From positions 1-64,000 of the forward strand of contig NZ_JACHEB010000010.1 in NCBI RefSeq assembly GCF_014201335.1: DNA of 64,000 bases, written 5' to 3'. Of this stretch, positions 1-8,659 are shown piece after piece. The notes below the pieces were generated by a model. The model was not told the origin of the DNA. It searched no databases and worked only from the letters and a program-made list of their open reading frames with translations. The translations under genes and the position numbers were made by a program. The DNA comes from Tunturiibacter gelidiferens (lineage in GTDB: Bacteria > Acidobacteriota > Terriglobia > Terriglobales > Acidobacteriaceae). The first letter of the stretch is position 1; each line of letters begins with the position of its first letter.

Positions 1-387
1 ACCAGATTCGCGAAAGGCGAAAATAGTATGACTTGCCCAACTACATGCCCTTGACACGGACCGGCCTTCTCATGGAAGGCCAATGCACTCATCGAGCGGT
101 CAACCTTCCACAGGCCGTCTTCCACTGGATTAATTCTGTTAAACGCTCACCTAGGAACTGAACCCGTCCAATTGGGGAAGAGTTCCGCAGTCGTAGCCGG
201 AGCCAGGATAACGCTCGCTGGTTGCCGTTCGTGTCGCGTTATAGCGAGTGCCAGCATCGGTCCAAACGTGGGTCCGATATGGGTCCAATAGGCATTTCGA
301 CGGGTTGTTTCCCGCTCTCTAACGCATTGATGGATAGCGCTAAGTTACTCAGATTGCGTCAATCCGAGGTTTGGGGTTAGTGAGGTC
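1..387. other. Left-edge region without a recognised gene
   Basis: No convincing reading frame, repeat array or RNA gene was seen here on either strand. The right end of the stretch leads into a sequence resembling the 3' end of a tRNA. If that is an integration site, this stretch would lie just downstream of an integrase gene beyond the left border; that last point is inference. Confidence 0.4.
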
Positions 388-414
388 GCTAGTTCGATCT
401 AGTCGTCCGCACCA
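388..414 (+). other. Possible tRNA 3'-end remnant (attachment-site-like)
   Basis: GCTAG at 388-392 can pair with CTAGT at 399-403 around a TTCGAT loop, giving a five-pair T-arm with one wobble and a six-base loop, one base short of normal. It is followed by seven bases, a discriminator A at 411 and CCA at 412-414. No matching 5' acceptor strand, D-arm or anticodon arm is visible upstream, so this is not a whole tRNA. Integrases often use tRNA 3' ends, so an att remnant is one explanation; chance is another. Confidence 0.3.
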
Positions 415-534
415 GCTCTCCACACAGTTGGCGAAAAGGTGACTTCGCTGACGGTTCGCAGTCAATCCGAAAATCTCGTTGTGCGTCCAATGAAACGGCT
501 CCTAAAATCGGTTGGAACGAACGTCGGAGGAGCG

Positions 535-1467
535 ATGAATCAATCCGTCACTGGCTGCGTAGTCGACGAAACAACGGGCGAACCTCTCACTTCGCCCGAT
601 GTAAGGCTTTATCGCATCGGGGTTTCTGGCGAGGCCTGCAACGCGCTCAACGAGCATGGCTGCTTCTCGTTCCCGGACCTGCCCGAGGGTGAATACTCCT
701 TAGCGTTCTACGATGGAAACTACGTTCCTCGGTATGAACGTCTGATTCTTGCTCAGGGTGAAATCATGCCCTCCCTGCACATCGCTCTCAGACGTGGCGG
801 GTTCCTGTCCGGGAGGATCTTCGACGAGAAACAACAGCCGCCGGAGCGCTGCTGGTTCACCTTGATCCGAGCGGGGGAAAGAAGGGAGGAGTCAGGATAC
901 ATCAGCGACTCGGGTGACCACAAAGTCTCCAACGACGGCACCTTCTGCTCACCGCCCCTCCCTCCGGCTCGATACTTTCTACGCTTCGCTGGCATTCTTC
1001 GTAAGCCATCAGACGCTGCCCCAACCGAACCGCGTCACCTCGCCACGCAACTGCGCATCTTCGATTTTCTGTATCCCGACGCTCAGGAAATCTCGGACGC
1101 GACAGGATTCGACGTTGAACTCGGCGAGATGATCTCGGGATTACAAATACAAATTCCTTGTCCGATCTGGCATACGGTTCGAGGCAAAGTAACAGGAGAT
1201 CTACCGGAAGGACCTCATCGAATCAATGTGATGTTCTCGCGAACCATGGGAACAATTGACGGCGTCGGCGGAAGTGGCGGACCTAAGGTGGAGCAGGATG
1301 GAACCTTTGAACATCAGGTGCAGTCAGGCGATTACGCGGTCGAGGTCTGGGAGTTCGCACCACCAGGGCCAGATGGCCGCACGAAGGTGCTTCGGAAGTT
1401 TGCTGCCACAAACATCAGGGTGACTGACGCCAACCTGGATGGGATAGAGATCCACATTCCCTCTTGA
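535..1467 (+). CDS. Carboxypeptidase-regulatory-like domain protein
   Basis: About 310 residues from ATG 535, which is preceded by GGAGG at a spacing of five bases. The frame is also open from GTG 439, but that start has no comparable ribosome-binding site. The N-terminal 80 residues (SVTGCVVDETTGEPL, then FPDLPEGEYSLAFY) fit the transthyretin-like CarboxypepD_reg fold common in acidobacterial surface proteins. A second similar module seems to start near GGFLSGRIFDEKQQPP, and later DGTF and PPARYFLRF patterns look like further strands. There is no enzymatic motif and no clear signal peptide from the chosen start, so export is uncertain. The precise role is unknown. Confidence 0.7.
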   Translation: MNQSVTGCVVDETTGEPLTSPDVRLYRIGVSGEACNALNEHGCFSFPDLPEGEYSLAFYDGNYVPRYERLILAQGEIMPSLHIALRRGGFLSGRIFDEKQQPPERCWFTLIRAGERREESGYISDSGDHKVSNDGTFCSPPLPPARYFLRFAGILRKPSDAAPTEPRHLATQLRIFDFLYPDAQEISDATGFDVELGEMISGLQIQIPCPIWHTVRGKVTGDLPEGPHRINVMFSRTMGTIDGVGGSGGPKVEQDGTFEHQVQSGDYAVEVWEFAPPGPDGRTKVLRKFAATNIRVTDANLDGIEIHIPS

Positions 1468-1573
1468 TCTGCTGAACCGTCTTAGTACCCTGCTCCGTCT
1501 TATAACCCAAGGTGTCCCGGTCGTGCCACTTGTCCAGTTGCCGAGAAACAAGTAACGCCCGCGACCATGATCT

Positions 1574-2506
1574 TTAGAAGTAACCTGTTGTTTCAAATGC
1601 GGGCTCGGTAAACAAAATCTCCCAGGACGCATCTAGATACAACCACCTCTGCTCGCTAAACCAGCTCGTAGCCATTTCGGGAACATGCAATAAGCCATGA
1701 CCGCTGATGCAGATCAGCTCCGTTCCATTCCATGCCAGGAAGCTTCTCGAGGGCTGGCCTACCCGAGCCGGATTCGTCAGCTTCCCAAGGCACACCGGAC
1801 ACCGTTGCCGCTGGTCACGTAGACTCCAGCGCAGTCCAAAAAGACACAATGAGAACGCAGACATCAGCTGAATGTACTCTGACGTAACCGGATCCATCCC
1901 GCTGCGGAGATGAGCAAGATCCAGTGACACGAAGTAGACGATCGGCAACAGGAGCGTCAGCTTGCAGCCGAGAAAACCCCAGCGGCGGACTCTTGTAAAC
2001 CACGAAAGCCGTCGCGAGCTAGCCCGGTACTCGCCAAGCGGAAGCGAAGTCGTTACCGGCAAAGCCAGGCATGCCAGCAGAACCGCGAAGAGAAACACAT
2101 CTCCCGGCCCACGCGTTCTGTCAGTAAGAGACTGGCAGAAAAAGTCGTCCGCTGTGCCCGCCGGTGTCGGCGCAGACATATGCCATGCCTCTCCCCAGCT
2201 CGCGTGCGGTGTCTGGAGATGCGCCACCACAAATCCCAGCCGCCCAGAGAAGCCATCATGATCCTGCGGCAGTAACAACCAGGCATCGGTCTGACCGGGT
2301 AGCCTCCACTCTCCAGGATCTACCACTCCACTCACCATGGCGGACTCCGACCCCACTTGGATAAGCCGCCCGAAGATATGAGGATTGCCGCCAAACCGCC
2401 GCTTCCACATCTGCTCACTGAGGATAAACCGGGGAAGCGAGCCCGGAGCCTCCCGAGCGTAGCGAACGCGCAGACCAAGCAGGTCGAAGAGATTGGAACG
2501 AGTCAA
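1574..2506 (-). pseudogene. Truncated MacB/ADOP-type permease remnant
   Basis: The 310-codon frame opens with TTG directly after a stop and begins inside a domain: NLFDLLGLRVR followed by LPRFILSEQMWKRRFGG and GVVDPGEWRLPG matches the periplasmic core (MacB_PCD) of the large permeases that acidobacteria carry in many copies. Two hydrophobic stretches follow (about residues 140-160 and 180-200). The C-terminal part holds a CPVC motif and ends with WFSEQRWLYLDASWEILF, which I associate with one subfamily of these proteins. The N-terminal membrane anchor and the start of the core domain are missing, and the lost end abuts an ImuA remnant on the other strand. It is probably non-functional. Confidence 0.6.
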
Positions 2507-2572
2507 TCACACAGCGCCGGCCTGCCAGACTTCCCTCGGAAGCGAGCTTGGCTAGCCAGTCTGGTCTATAGC

Positions 2573-3022
2573 TGTGGCACTCATCCTCGGTATGAAGCCA
2601 CGGATCTCTCTTCTGCTGTCAGCGGTCTGCTCCAGACAGAGGCGCTGAACCCACGGTGTGCGGAGCAACCAAAGACACGGCCCCATTCAGGTCACCTACG
2701 CTCCGGCTTCTCAGCCGATGGTCTCTCCAGTTCGGAGGCGATCCATACTCGGCCCTACCGGCGGATCGAACAGGGTCTGAAGAGCGCCGGCTTGATCCTC
2801 CAGGCCGGCGGATTGGGTGCCATCGTGCTCGATCTTGGAAGCATCGCGCCAGAGTTCGTGTCGCGTGTGGAACTATGGACATGGCATCGATTCCGCGTAG
2901 CGGCAGAACGGACGCAATCGAGTACTATTCTTTTAACCCAGTATGTCTGTGCCAAGAGCAGCGCCGAACTCTTGTTGCGTCTGCATACCCCAAGGATGCT
3001 TCACGAAGGCCGCTGCGGCTGA
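2573..3022 (+). pseudogene. ImuA-like (RecA/SulA-related) C-terminal remnant
   Basis: The frame contains GLILQAGGLGAIVLDLGS, then APEFVSRVELWTWHRFR, AERTQSS and LLTQYVCAKSSAELLLR. These fit the second half of the acidobacterial ImuA-like proteins that accompany ImuB and DnaE2 in mutasome cassettes. The preceding segment (THPRYEATDLSSAVSGLL, ALNPRCAEQP) also fits the linker of those proteins. The Walker A half is absent: the open frame continues left to 2357, but that part is antisense to the permease remnant and has no ImuA character. The usual C-terminal tail also ends early. No imuB or dnaE2 is nearby. It looks like a recombination scar, not a working gene. Confidence 0.65.
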
Positions 3023-3069
3023 CTGATACTCGCCGCCTTCAAAGAAGAATCCCGATTGGAATAGAGGGC

Positions 3070-3297
3070 TCAAAGCCGCATAGCGGCCCGAAAAAGAACG
3101 GAGAATTTCTGGCATGGTTTGCCGTTGGAGATGCCAGATAGGCATGAAACAATGACCGGGTAGGTGTGTAGCGTATACGTGAGGAAGGCAGGTTCCTTGA
3201 TGCATTCCTCGAGAACATCCTTCAATAGCTTTCGGAACTGCTGGGACACGCCGGGCTTCAGCTTATATCGAAGAAGAAGAACACACTTGGTAGACAC
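3070..3297 (-). pseudogene. Broken antibiotic-biosynthesis-monooxygenase-like gene
   Basis: Start GTG 3297 follows AAGGAG at normal spacing. The first 45 residues (VLLLRYKLKPG, LLKDVLEEC, EPAFLTYTLHT) fit the first strand, helix and second strand of a small ABM/quinol monooxygenase-like protein of about 100 residues. After TYTLHT the frame gives an unrelated tail. A different frame from about 3180 continues with FMPIWHLQ, which could be the displaced third strand, so a frameshift there is likely. Further downstream it overlaps the antisense of the ImuA remnant, where nothing family-like remains. Confidence 0.5.
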
Positions 3298-3359
3298 TGA
3301 CGAATCTCCTTTTGAGAACGGTTGTTGTCTTGAATGAAGAGGCGGCGTGAATAATCGAG

Positions 3360-3845
3360 CTATCTGCTGCGCGTCAGGATCGCCTGGCCAAAGTGGTAAG
3401 CGAGATGCGAAGTTCTGGCTAACAGAATGGTGTATCGATTTCGATGGGGTTCGCGCACAAAATCTTCATCCGAAACAGTGGTGTGTTTGGCTAGCCAGTC
3501 CGAGGCCGACAATTTGCTGAATCCGAGCCAGAGCGCCTCGTTAATCTTGTTCCAAATGTCCTTTAGCTCTGCACCGGAAAGAGTCTGCACCACGGCGCGG
3601 TCAGGACTCGAAATGAACATGGCGTCGAGTTCGGGATGAAGCCGCGCACCGAATCCGAGCAGCGGAATTAGAGCATCGCTCACTGCAGTAAGGTGTCCCC
3701 ATAAGTACATGAGCCTGTTCTTCCCTGGGGCGATTTCATGGAGCAGCTGCTCCTCAGTGAGACTAGAGAAAAACTTTCCAGTTCGGTCTACATTTAGCTT
3801 CCAGGCGCGAAGCGCCATATCTACAAAAGCATCTTCAGTGCTCAA
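3360..3845 (-). CDS. DinB-family protein
   Basis: About 161 residues if translation starts at TTG 3845, which follows AAGGAG at about ten bases; the frame stays open upstream to 3914 but that part looks non-coding. The helices TEEQLLHEIAPGKNRLMYLWGHL and the late ARTSHLAYHFGQAIL fit the DinB/YfiT four-helix bundle. In that fold histidines on separate helices bind a divalent metal: the WGHL and HLAYHFGQ histidines are candidates. Family members are often thiol transferases or have no assigned substrate. It lies downstream of the SDR gene on the same strand, 81 bases away, and may be cotranscribed. Confidence 0.75.
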   Translation of the reverse strand: MSTEDAFVDMALRAWKLNVDRTGKFFSSLTEEQLLHEIAPGKNRLMYLWGHLTAVSDALIPLLGFGARLHPELDAMFISSPDRAVVQTLSGAELKDIWNKINEALWLGFSKLSASDWLAKHTTVSDEDFVREPHRNRYTILLARTSHLAYHFGQAILTRSR

Positions 3846-3926
3846 TGGGCTACAACTCCTTCTGAGATGGACAACAGTGAGAAGTGAGTGCGCCCAGACC
3901 GCGACGCACCCCACATGACAGATGAA

Positions 3927-4679
3927 CTAAATTTGAGCGGCTCCGCCGTCCACGAAGAGCTCGATACCCGTAATGAAGCTGGCGTCGTCGGAGGCGAGAA
4001 ATGCGACCGCTTTACCGATCTCCGCTGGCTGGCCCAGGCGACCGAGCGGCACCGTTGACGCGAGATGGGCGAACAAACCACTGCGCTGCTGTTCATCCGG
4101 AGCGAGCCCACCAAGTCCCGGGGTCTCAATTGGTCCGGGGCTAATGGCATTCACGCGGATCTTGCGGTCCTTCAAATCGACGGTCCAGGAGCGAGCAAAT
4201 GAGCGGACAGCCGCTTTGCTCGCAGAATAAACACTGAATGCTCCCGTGCCCTTGATCGAAGTGATGGAGGCATTGAGGATGATTGCGCCTCCGTCAGGCA
4301 TCAGCGGCAACGCCTTTTGAACGGTGAAAACCAGGCCTCTTACGTTCGTATTGAAGATCCTGTCGAAGTGTTCTTCGGAGATCGCGCCCAAGGGGGCAAA
4401 ATCACCGCCGCCCGCGTTTGCGAAGACGATATCAACACGGCCCTTCTGTTGTTTGATCTGACCATAGACCTTATCCAGGTCGCTAAGTGAGGACGAGTCG
4501 GCCTGAATGCCGGTGACGTTCGATCCGATGGTCTTCACCGCGGCATCGAGCTCCGATTGACGTCGGCCTGTGATGAAGACGTATGCGCCCTCCAAAACCA
4601 GCTGCTGAGCAGCGGCGAGGCCGATGCCCGCACTGCCACCTGTGACGATTGCTATCTTGCCTTCAAGCTTCTTTGACAT
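3927..4679 (-). CDS. SDR-family oxidoreductase
   Basis: 250 residues, a full-length classical short-chain dehydrogenase. The Rossmann motif TGGSAGIG is at 13-20, NAG at 88-90, catalytic Ser near 138, and YSASK with Tyr151 and Lys155. TGRR at 37-40 follows the second strand, which suggests NADP(H) preference. The C-terminus ends FVDGGAAQI, typical of the 3-oxoacyl-ACP reductase/glucose-dehydrogenase-like group; the substrate cannot be told. It is transcribed divergently from a TetR regulator that probably controls it. Confidence 0.9.
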   Translation of the reverse strand: MSKKLEGKIAIVTGGSAGIGLAAAQQLVLEGAYVFITGRRQSELDAAVKTIGSNVTGIQADSSSLSDLDKVYGQIKQQKGRVDIVFANAGGGDFAPLGAISEEHFDRIFNTNVRGLVFTVQKALPLMPDGGAIILNASITSIKGTGAFSVYSASKAAVRSFARSWTVDLKDRKIRVNAISPGPIETPGLGGLAPDEQQRSGLFAHLASTVPLGRLGQPAEIGKAVAFLASDDASFITGIELFVDGGAAQI

Positions 4680-4694
4680 AACGTCTCCGGATCT

Positions 4695-4764
4695 ATTTTG
4701 TACTGTTCGATCTAAAACATAGATGTGGGTTCACAGGAAAGGTTTCAGATATTTTGGACTGTTC
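4695..4764. promoter_or_regulatory. Paired direct repeats between SDR and TetR genes
   Basis: The 14-mers at 4695-4708 and 4751-4764 (ATTTTGTACTGTTC and ATTTTGGACTGTTC) differ at one base and lie 56 bases apart, about one in front of each divergent start. The right copy extends into ACTG-TT-CAGT, a small inverted repeat of the kind TetR dimers recognise. They are probable operators for the adjacent TetR protein; this is inference from position and sequence. Confidence 0.5.
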
Positions 4765-4790
4765 AGTTAGTTATCTGCATCACATATTCT

Positions 4791-5402
4791 ATGAACATGA
4801 CTGAGACAGCAACGGTGAAGTTGGGTCGCCCGCGTGGCTTCTGCGAAGATACAGCGCTGGAAGCGGCCATGCGTGTCTTCTGGGAGAAGGGGTACGAAGG
4901 TACTTCACTCACGGACCTGACAGAGGCGATGAGGATCAATCGCGCCAGCCTTTACTCAAGCTTTGGTGACAAAGAGACTCTGTTTCGCCGAGCACTTGCT
5001 CGCTATGGGGAAGGGCCAGCCGCCTATCTCAAGGTGGCGCTGCAAGCACCGACCGCTCGAAGAGTAGTCGAAACACTCCTCAAAGGGGTAGTCGACCTTC
5101 TGGGGAATCCGAAGAATCCTCGTGGATGCTTGTCCACACAAGGAGCGCTAGCAACAGGACTTGGCGCCGAGCCCATCAAGAACGCACTTATCGAATGGCG
5201 CAAAGGCGCCGAGGCAGAGATTCAAAAGCGATTCAAGCGGGCAAGGACAGAAGGGGACCTGCCGGAAGATATAAACCCTGGAGATCTCACTCGATATCTG
5301 TCCTCAGTCGTTTATGGCCTCGGCATTATGGCTGCGAATGGCGATACGAAAGCCGACCTGAACCGCGTAGTCGACATGACACTGCGGACGCTGCCTTTGT
5401 AA
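4791..5402 (+). CDS. TetR/AcrR-family transcriptional regulator
   Basis: Either ATG 4791 or ATG 4797 is the likely start (about 203 residues); the open frame further upstream covers the operator region. The N-terminal helix-turn-helix is clear: ALEAAMRVFWEKGYEGTSLTDLTEAMRINRASLYSSFGDKETLF. The C-terminal ligand domain contains GCLSTQGAL, seen in the regulators of small electrophile-responsive oxidoreductases. Divergent orientation to the SDR gene, with shared direct repeats in the intergenic space, suggests autoregulation and local control of that gene. Confidence 0.88.
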   Translation: MNMTETATVKLGRPRGFCEDTALEAAMRVFWEKGYEGTSLTDLTEAMRINRASLYSSFGDKETLFRRALARYGEGPAAYLKVALQAPTARRVVETLLKGVVDLLGNPKNPRGCLSTQGALATGLGAEPIKNALIEWRKGAEAEIQKRFKRARTEGDLPEDINPGDLTRYLSSVVYGLGIMAANGDTKADLNRVVDMTLRTLPL

Positions 5403-5532
5403 GAGGGAAGCAGGATCAGGTACAGTATTGAATCTTCGTTAGGGAACGGAGGAAGTTTTATCGTTGACTAGCAATTTGATACACGACCTTGCGCGGAGCT
5501 CTGGACCCGTTACTCCTCCTGCGGGCAGAAGA

Positions 5533-7038
5533 TTATCTCGGAAGGCCTGATAGAGTCTTGGGCGAACGCAAAGCAACTCCAAGGACAGAAACGCCGCGGC
5601 GCAACTCTGCTGGACTACAGGCTGCGAAGCCCAGCATGAGTGCCGGAGGATGCTCGTATTTTATGGTGAACATCGACAGCGGGGTCACTTCAAGCCCGAA
5701 CTCCTGCGCTTGTCGCGCCGCATCCTGATCAGATTCCCATGTTTTGAGCCAGCCAAGTGTGCGTATGCCCGAGCCTGCGTACACGACATCAAGCACTCCA
5801 TCGAGATGTTTGTCGGCAGCCGTTTTCAAGACCTCGATACGTTCTGCGTAGCTCTGGCGCATGCGGCGGAGATGGTGGCCGAAGTGACCTTCCGTGATGA
5901 ACTCGGCGAGGATGGCTTGATCAAGTGTAGGAGGATGGAGGTCGACGAGGGTTCGGGCTGATGCGAACTTCTCTACGAGGCGCTCGGGCAATACCATGAA
6001 ACCTAGACGCAGCGCATTGAAAAGCATCTTGGTGAAAGTGCCGACATAGATAACGCAACCAGAACTGTCGAGCGTTTGCAGCGCCGCAACGGGGTGACCG
6101 AAGTAGCGATACTCCGCGTCGTATTCGTCTTCGATGATCCATGCGTTCGCGCTGGCGGCCCAGCGAAGCAGTTCCATCCGGCGGTCAGCAGACATGGTGA
6201 CGCTCATCGGAAATTGATTCGCTGGTGTGACGTAGACGAGCTTTGCGTTGGGCGCAAGCCTGCGTCCAGCCTTCACGATAACCCCTTCGGAATCTACAGG
6301 CACCGCGACTATACGAGCACCCGCAGCCCGAAGTGTTTGAAGAGCGCGTGAATAGCCGGGATCTTCCATCCAGACCTGATCGCCATCGGAAAGCAGGAAA
6401 CGACCGATGAGGTCGAGGGCTTGCTGCGTGCCTGCCGTGACGATGATCTGTTCAGCAGAGCAACGCACCCCGCGTGACGATCCAACGTACTCAGCAATCG
6501 CTCGACGGAGGGGCTGGTAGCCCGCAGCGTTGCCGTGACCGTAGAGGGAGCGAGGAGCGCGGCGTAATACCCGGGAGGCAACCCGTGCCCAGAGGTCTAC
6601 TGGGAAGAGATCAATGGCCGGTTCGTAGGAGCGGAAAGCTTTGCCAATGGAGTGAGACGCAGGCATCACTTCTACATCTTTTAAAAATTGTTGTGCCCGC
6701 TTGGAGAGTGCAGCTTTTGATCTGTGAAGAGCGAGCGTTGCAGGCTTGCGCGCGGCATACGGCGGTCCCGTCGCAATGCCCGAGGCGACGTACGTTCCTG
6801 ATCCGACTACAGTGCGCGTGTACCCCTCTGCCTGTAGCTGGTCAAAGGCGGCGACCACGGTCCCCCGTGAGAGGGAATACTGCTTTCCGATGTTACGCGT
6901 AGAGGGCATACGAGCACCTGGCTTCAAGCGCCCGTCGAGAATGGCGCCGCGTAGCTCCGCGTAAAGCCAGCGCCAACGATTTTGTTTACCAGAACGCGGA
7001 GCGAGGGAAAGGTCCTGGAACGTTTCTTCTTTAGACAT
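5533..7038 (-). CDS. MocR/PdxR-type GntR-aminotransferase fusion regulator
   Basis: About 501 residues from ATG 7038; TTG 7053 and GTG 7050 are alternative starts. The first 95 residues are a GntR winged helix (GAILDGRLKPGARMPSTR, YSLSRGTVVAAFDQL). The rest is a fold-type I aminotransferase domain: YGHGNAAGYQPLR, EDEYDAE and the PLP-lysine context VGTFTKML, in which the lysine lies about 337 residues from the chosen start. MocR proteins use PLP adducts as signals and seldom act as enzymes. It is divergent from a cupin-to-nitrilase run that it probably regulates. Confidence 0.9.
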   Translation of the reverse strand: MSKEETFQDLSLAPRSGKQNRWRWLYAELRGAILDGRLKPGARMPSTRNIGKQYSLSRGTVVAAFDQLQAEGYTRTVVGSGTYVASGIATGPPYAARKPATLALHRSKAALSKRAQQFLKDVEVMPASHSIGKAFRSYEPAIDLFPVDLWARVASRVLRRAPRSLYGHGNAAGYQPLRRAIAEYVGSSRGVRCSAEQIIVTAGTQQALDLIGRFLLSDGDQVWMEDPGYSRALQTLRAAGARIVAVPVDSEGVIVKAGRRLAPNAKLVYVTPANQFPMSVTMSADRRMELLRWAASANAWIIEDEYDAEYRYFGHPVAALQTLDSSGCVIYVGTFTKMLFNALRLGFMVLPERLVEKFASARTLVDLHPPTLDQAILAEFITEGHFGHHLRRMRQSYAERIEVLKTAADKHLDGVLDVVYAGSGIRTLGWLKTWESDQDAARQAQEFGLEVTPLSMFTIKYEHPPALMLGFAACSPAELRRGVSVLGVALRSPKTLSGLPR

Positions 7039-7071
7039 CGATGCAGTCACCAACTTTTAAAATTGAAAAAG

Positions 7072-7100
7072 TGGACCAACTCATCATTGCATTATGGACC
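7072..7100. promoter_or_regulatory. TGGACC direct repeats, candidate MocR operator
   Basis: TGGACC occurs at 7072-7077 and 7095-7100, 23 bases apart (about two helical turns), in the space between the MocR start and the cupin start. MocR regulators commonly bind direct repeats in the divergent promoter. The repeats are short, so this is a suggestion only. Confidence 0.35.
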
Positions 7101-7150
7101 TTCTTTCCGATCCACATAGGGCCTAGTGTTGGTTGCAAGGAGATAAACAG

Positions 7151-7594
7151 ATGCAAGTAAAACGGAAGTTGCTGAAAAGTTCAATAGCGGCATTGGCGTT
7201 CGCACTTTTGATGATTGGCGCATTGGTACCAACCGGGACTCTAAGGGCACAGAATGCGGCGACCACGCAGGAGACCATTACACCCCTCATAACGAAAGAT
7301 CTGGCAGGATCTGCGAGCGAGCAGGTTTTGATGTACACCGTAGACTTTCCGCCGGGATTTTCGAGCCCCATCCACCGTCACAATGCACAGGTATCGGTTT
7401 ATGTCCTGGATGGTTCCGTAGTGATGCAGGTGAGGGGGCAGAAAGAAGTCACACTGCGGCCAGGCCAGGATTTTTATGAAGACCCCGCCGATATTCATAC
7501 CGTTAGCCGTAACGCCAGCAAGACAAAGCCAGCAAAATTTCTGGTGTTCATGATTAACAAGAAGGGTGCTCCCCTGGTGATACCAGCAAAGTGA
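7151..7594 (+). CDS. Exported cupin-domain protein
   Basis: 147 residues from ATG 7151, chosen because AAGGAGA lies eight bases upstream. A signal peptide covers roughly residues 1-34 (basic start, then ALAFALLMIGALV). The mature part is a single cupin: HRHNAQVSVYVLDGSV and RPGQDFYEDPADIH carry the metal-ligand pattern HxH...E...H. It ends KGAPLVIPAK. A close relative lies at 29059-29451, with the same ending pattern KGAPxxIPAK. It is the first gene of a same-strand run towards nitrilase. The ligand is unknown; periplasmic sensing or a small-molecule enzyme are both possible. Confidence 0.85.
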   Translation: MQVKRKLLKSSIAALAFALLMIGALVPTGTLRAQNAATTQETITPLITKDLAGSASEQVLMYTVDFPPGFSSPIHRHNAQVSVYVLDGSVVMQVRGQKEVTLRPGQDFYEDPADIHTVSRNASKTKPAKFLVFMINKKGAPLVIPAK

Positions 7595-7646
7595 GCCAGC
7601 AATGGCGAACTCTTCTGGGCCCAGAACTCCATTCGAAAGGATCTAT

Positions 7647-8132
7647 ATGAACGCAATTCCAATGAAGGATTCGAAATTCGCAGGCTATGCATCCCTGTTG
7701 CTACGAATTGGGCTCGGCGTTGGTTTTCTGTCGGCCGTGGCTGATCGACTTGGACTTTGGGGCGCATTTGGGCAGCCGAATGTCGAGTGGGGAACTTTCT
7801 CTCGGTTCCTGGAATACACCCATACTCTCAACTGGTATCTGCCAGATGCGATGATCCTTCCGCTGGGGATCATCGCATCTGGTGCAGAAATCCTCCTGGG
7901 CTTTCTTCTTCTTGTCGGCTGGCGCACACGTGTGACTGCGTTGTTAAGTGCACTTCTTATGTTGGTCTTCGGTGCCGCGATGACGCTTGCACTGGGAGTC
8001 AAAGCACCGCTGAATTTTGCCGTGCTTACTGGAATAGGAGGGTCCTTGCTTCTCTCAACCTGCGAAAGCTTTCCATATAGCGTGGATGAGTTTCTGTCCC
8101 GGCGAGCTACTCATCGAATTTCCAAATCCTGA
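7647..8132 (+). CDS. DoxX-family membrane protein
   Basis: 161 residues from ATG 7647, with GAAAGG six bases upstream. There are four hydrophobic segments (starting near YASLLLRIGLGVGFL, ILPLGIIASGAEILLGFLLLVG, ALLSALLMLVFGAAMTLALG and NFAVLTGIGGSLLL), as in the DoxX/DoxD-like quinone-linked proteins. The Arg in LLLRIGLG and the Glu in GAEILLG are typical conserved residues. It starts 52 bases after the cupin stop and is probably cotranscribed. The exact function is unknown; relatives are tied to thiol or redox stress. Confidence 0.85.
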   Translation: MNAIPMKDSKFAGYASLLLRIGLGVGFLSAVADRLGLWGAFGQPNVEWGTFSRFLEYTHTLNWYLPDAMILPLGIIASGAEILLGFLLLVGWRTRVTALLSALLMLVFGAAMTLALGVKAPLNFAVLTGIGGSLLLSTCESFPYSVDEFLSRRATHRISKS

Positions 8133-8183
8133 CCCTGAATGATGACCGGTCTAACTAGATATTGATTTCAAGGAGAGACGACA

Positions 8184-8645
8184 ATGCAAGCAAGACTAGA
8201 CGCACAGAAGGTATCCCCGGCCGCATATCAGGCCCTGCTCGGAATGGGGATGTTTGTTCGCAAACAGTCGAAGCTGGAGCCTGCTCTGATTGAACTGGTG
8301 AAGATACGCGCGTCGCAGATCAATGGATGTGCCTTCTGCATCGACATGCATACCAAGGATGCACGGGCAGAGGGTGAGTCGGAACAACGAATCTATGCTC
8401 TCTCGGCATGGGAGGAGACGCCATTCTTTACGGATCGCGAGCGCACTGCTCTGGCGTTGACAGAAGCGATCACTTTAGTACGGGAAGGGCATGTCCCCGA
8501 TGAAGTATATGAAAAGGGCAGGAAGAGCTTTTCCGAGGAAGAATTAGTGAACCTGACCCTGGCAATCATCACCATCAACGGATGGAACCGGCTAGCGATC
8601 ACATTTCGCTACGTGCCGGGTGAGTACCAGCCAGGAAAGAAGTAG
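8184..8645 (+). CDS. AhpD-like carboxymuconolactone decarboxylase-family protein
   Basis: 153 residues, with AAGGAGA before ATG 8184. The AhpD core CAFCIDMH supplies Cys49, Cys52 and His56 (CxxCxxxH), the peroxidatic/thiol-relay motif. IRASQINGCAFC and the late INGWNRLAITFR are typical of the single-domain alkylhydroperoxidase group, which acts in peroxide or reactive-substrate detoxification. It is the third gene in the MocR-linked run. Substrate and electron donor cannot be read from the sequence. Confidence 0.88.
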   Translation: MQARLDAQKVSPAAYQALLGMGMFVRKQSKLEPALIELVKIRASQINGCAFCIDMHTKDARAEGESEQRIYALSAWEETPFFTDRERTALALTEAITLVREGHVPDEVYEKGRKSFSEEELVNLTLAIITINGWNRLAITFRYVPGEYQPGKK

Positions 8646-8659
8646 GACTTGGACGATAT

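Noticed and set aside
2357..2572. Left part of the ImuA-containing frame as a genuine ImuA N-terminus
   Set aside because: It is antisense to a permease fragment with clear family features and shows no Walker A motif.
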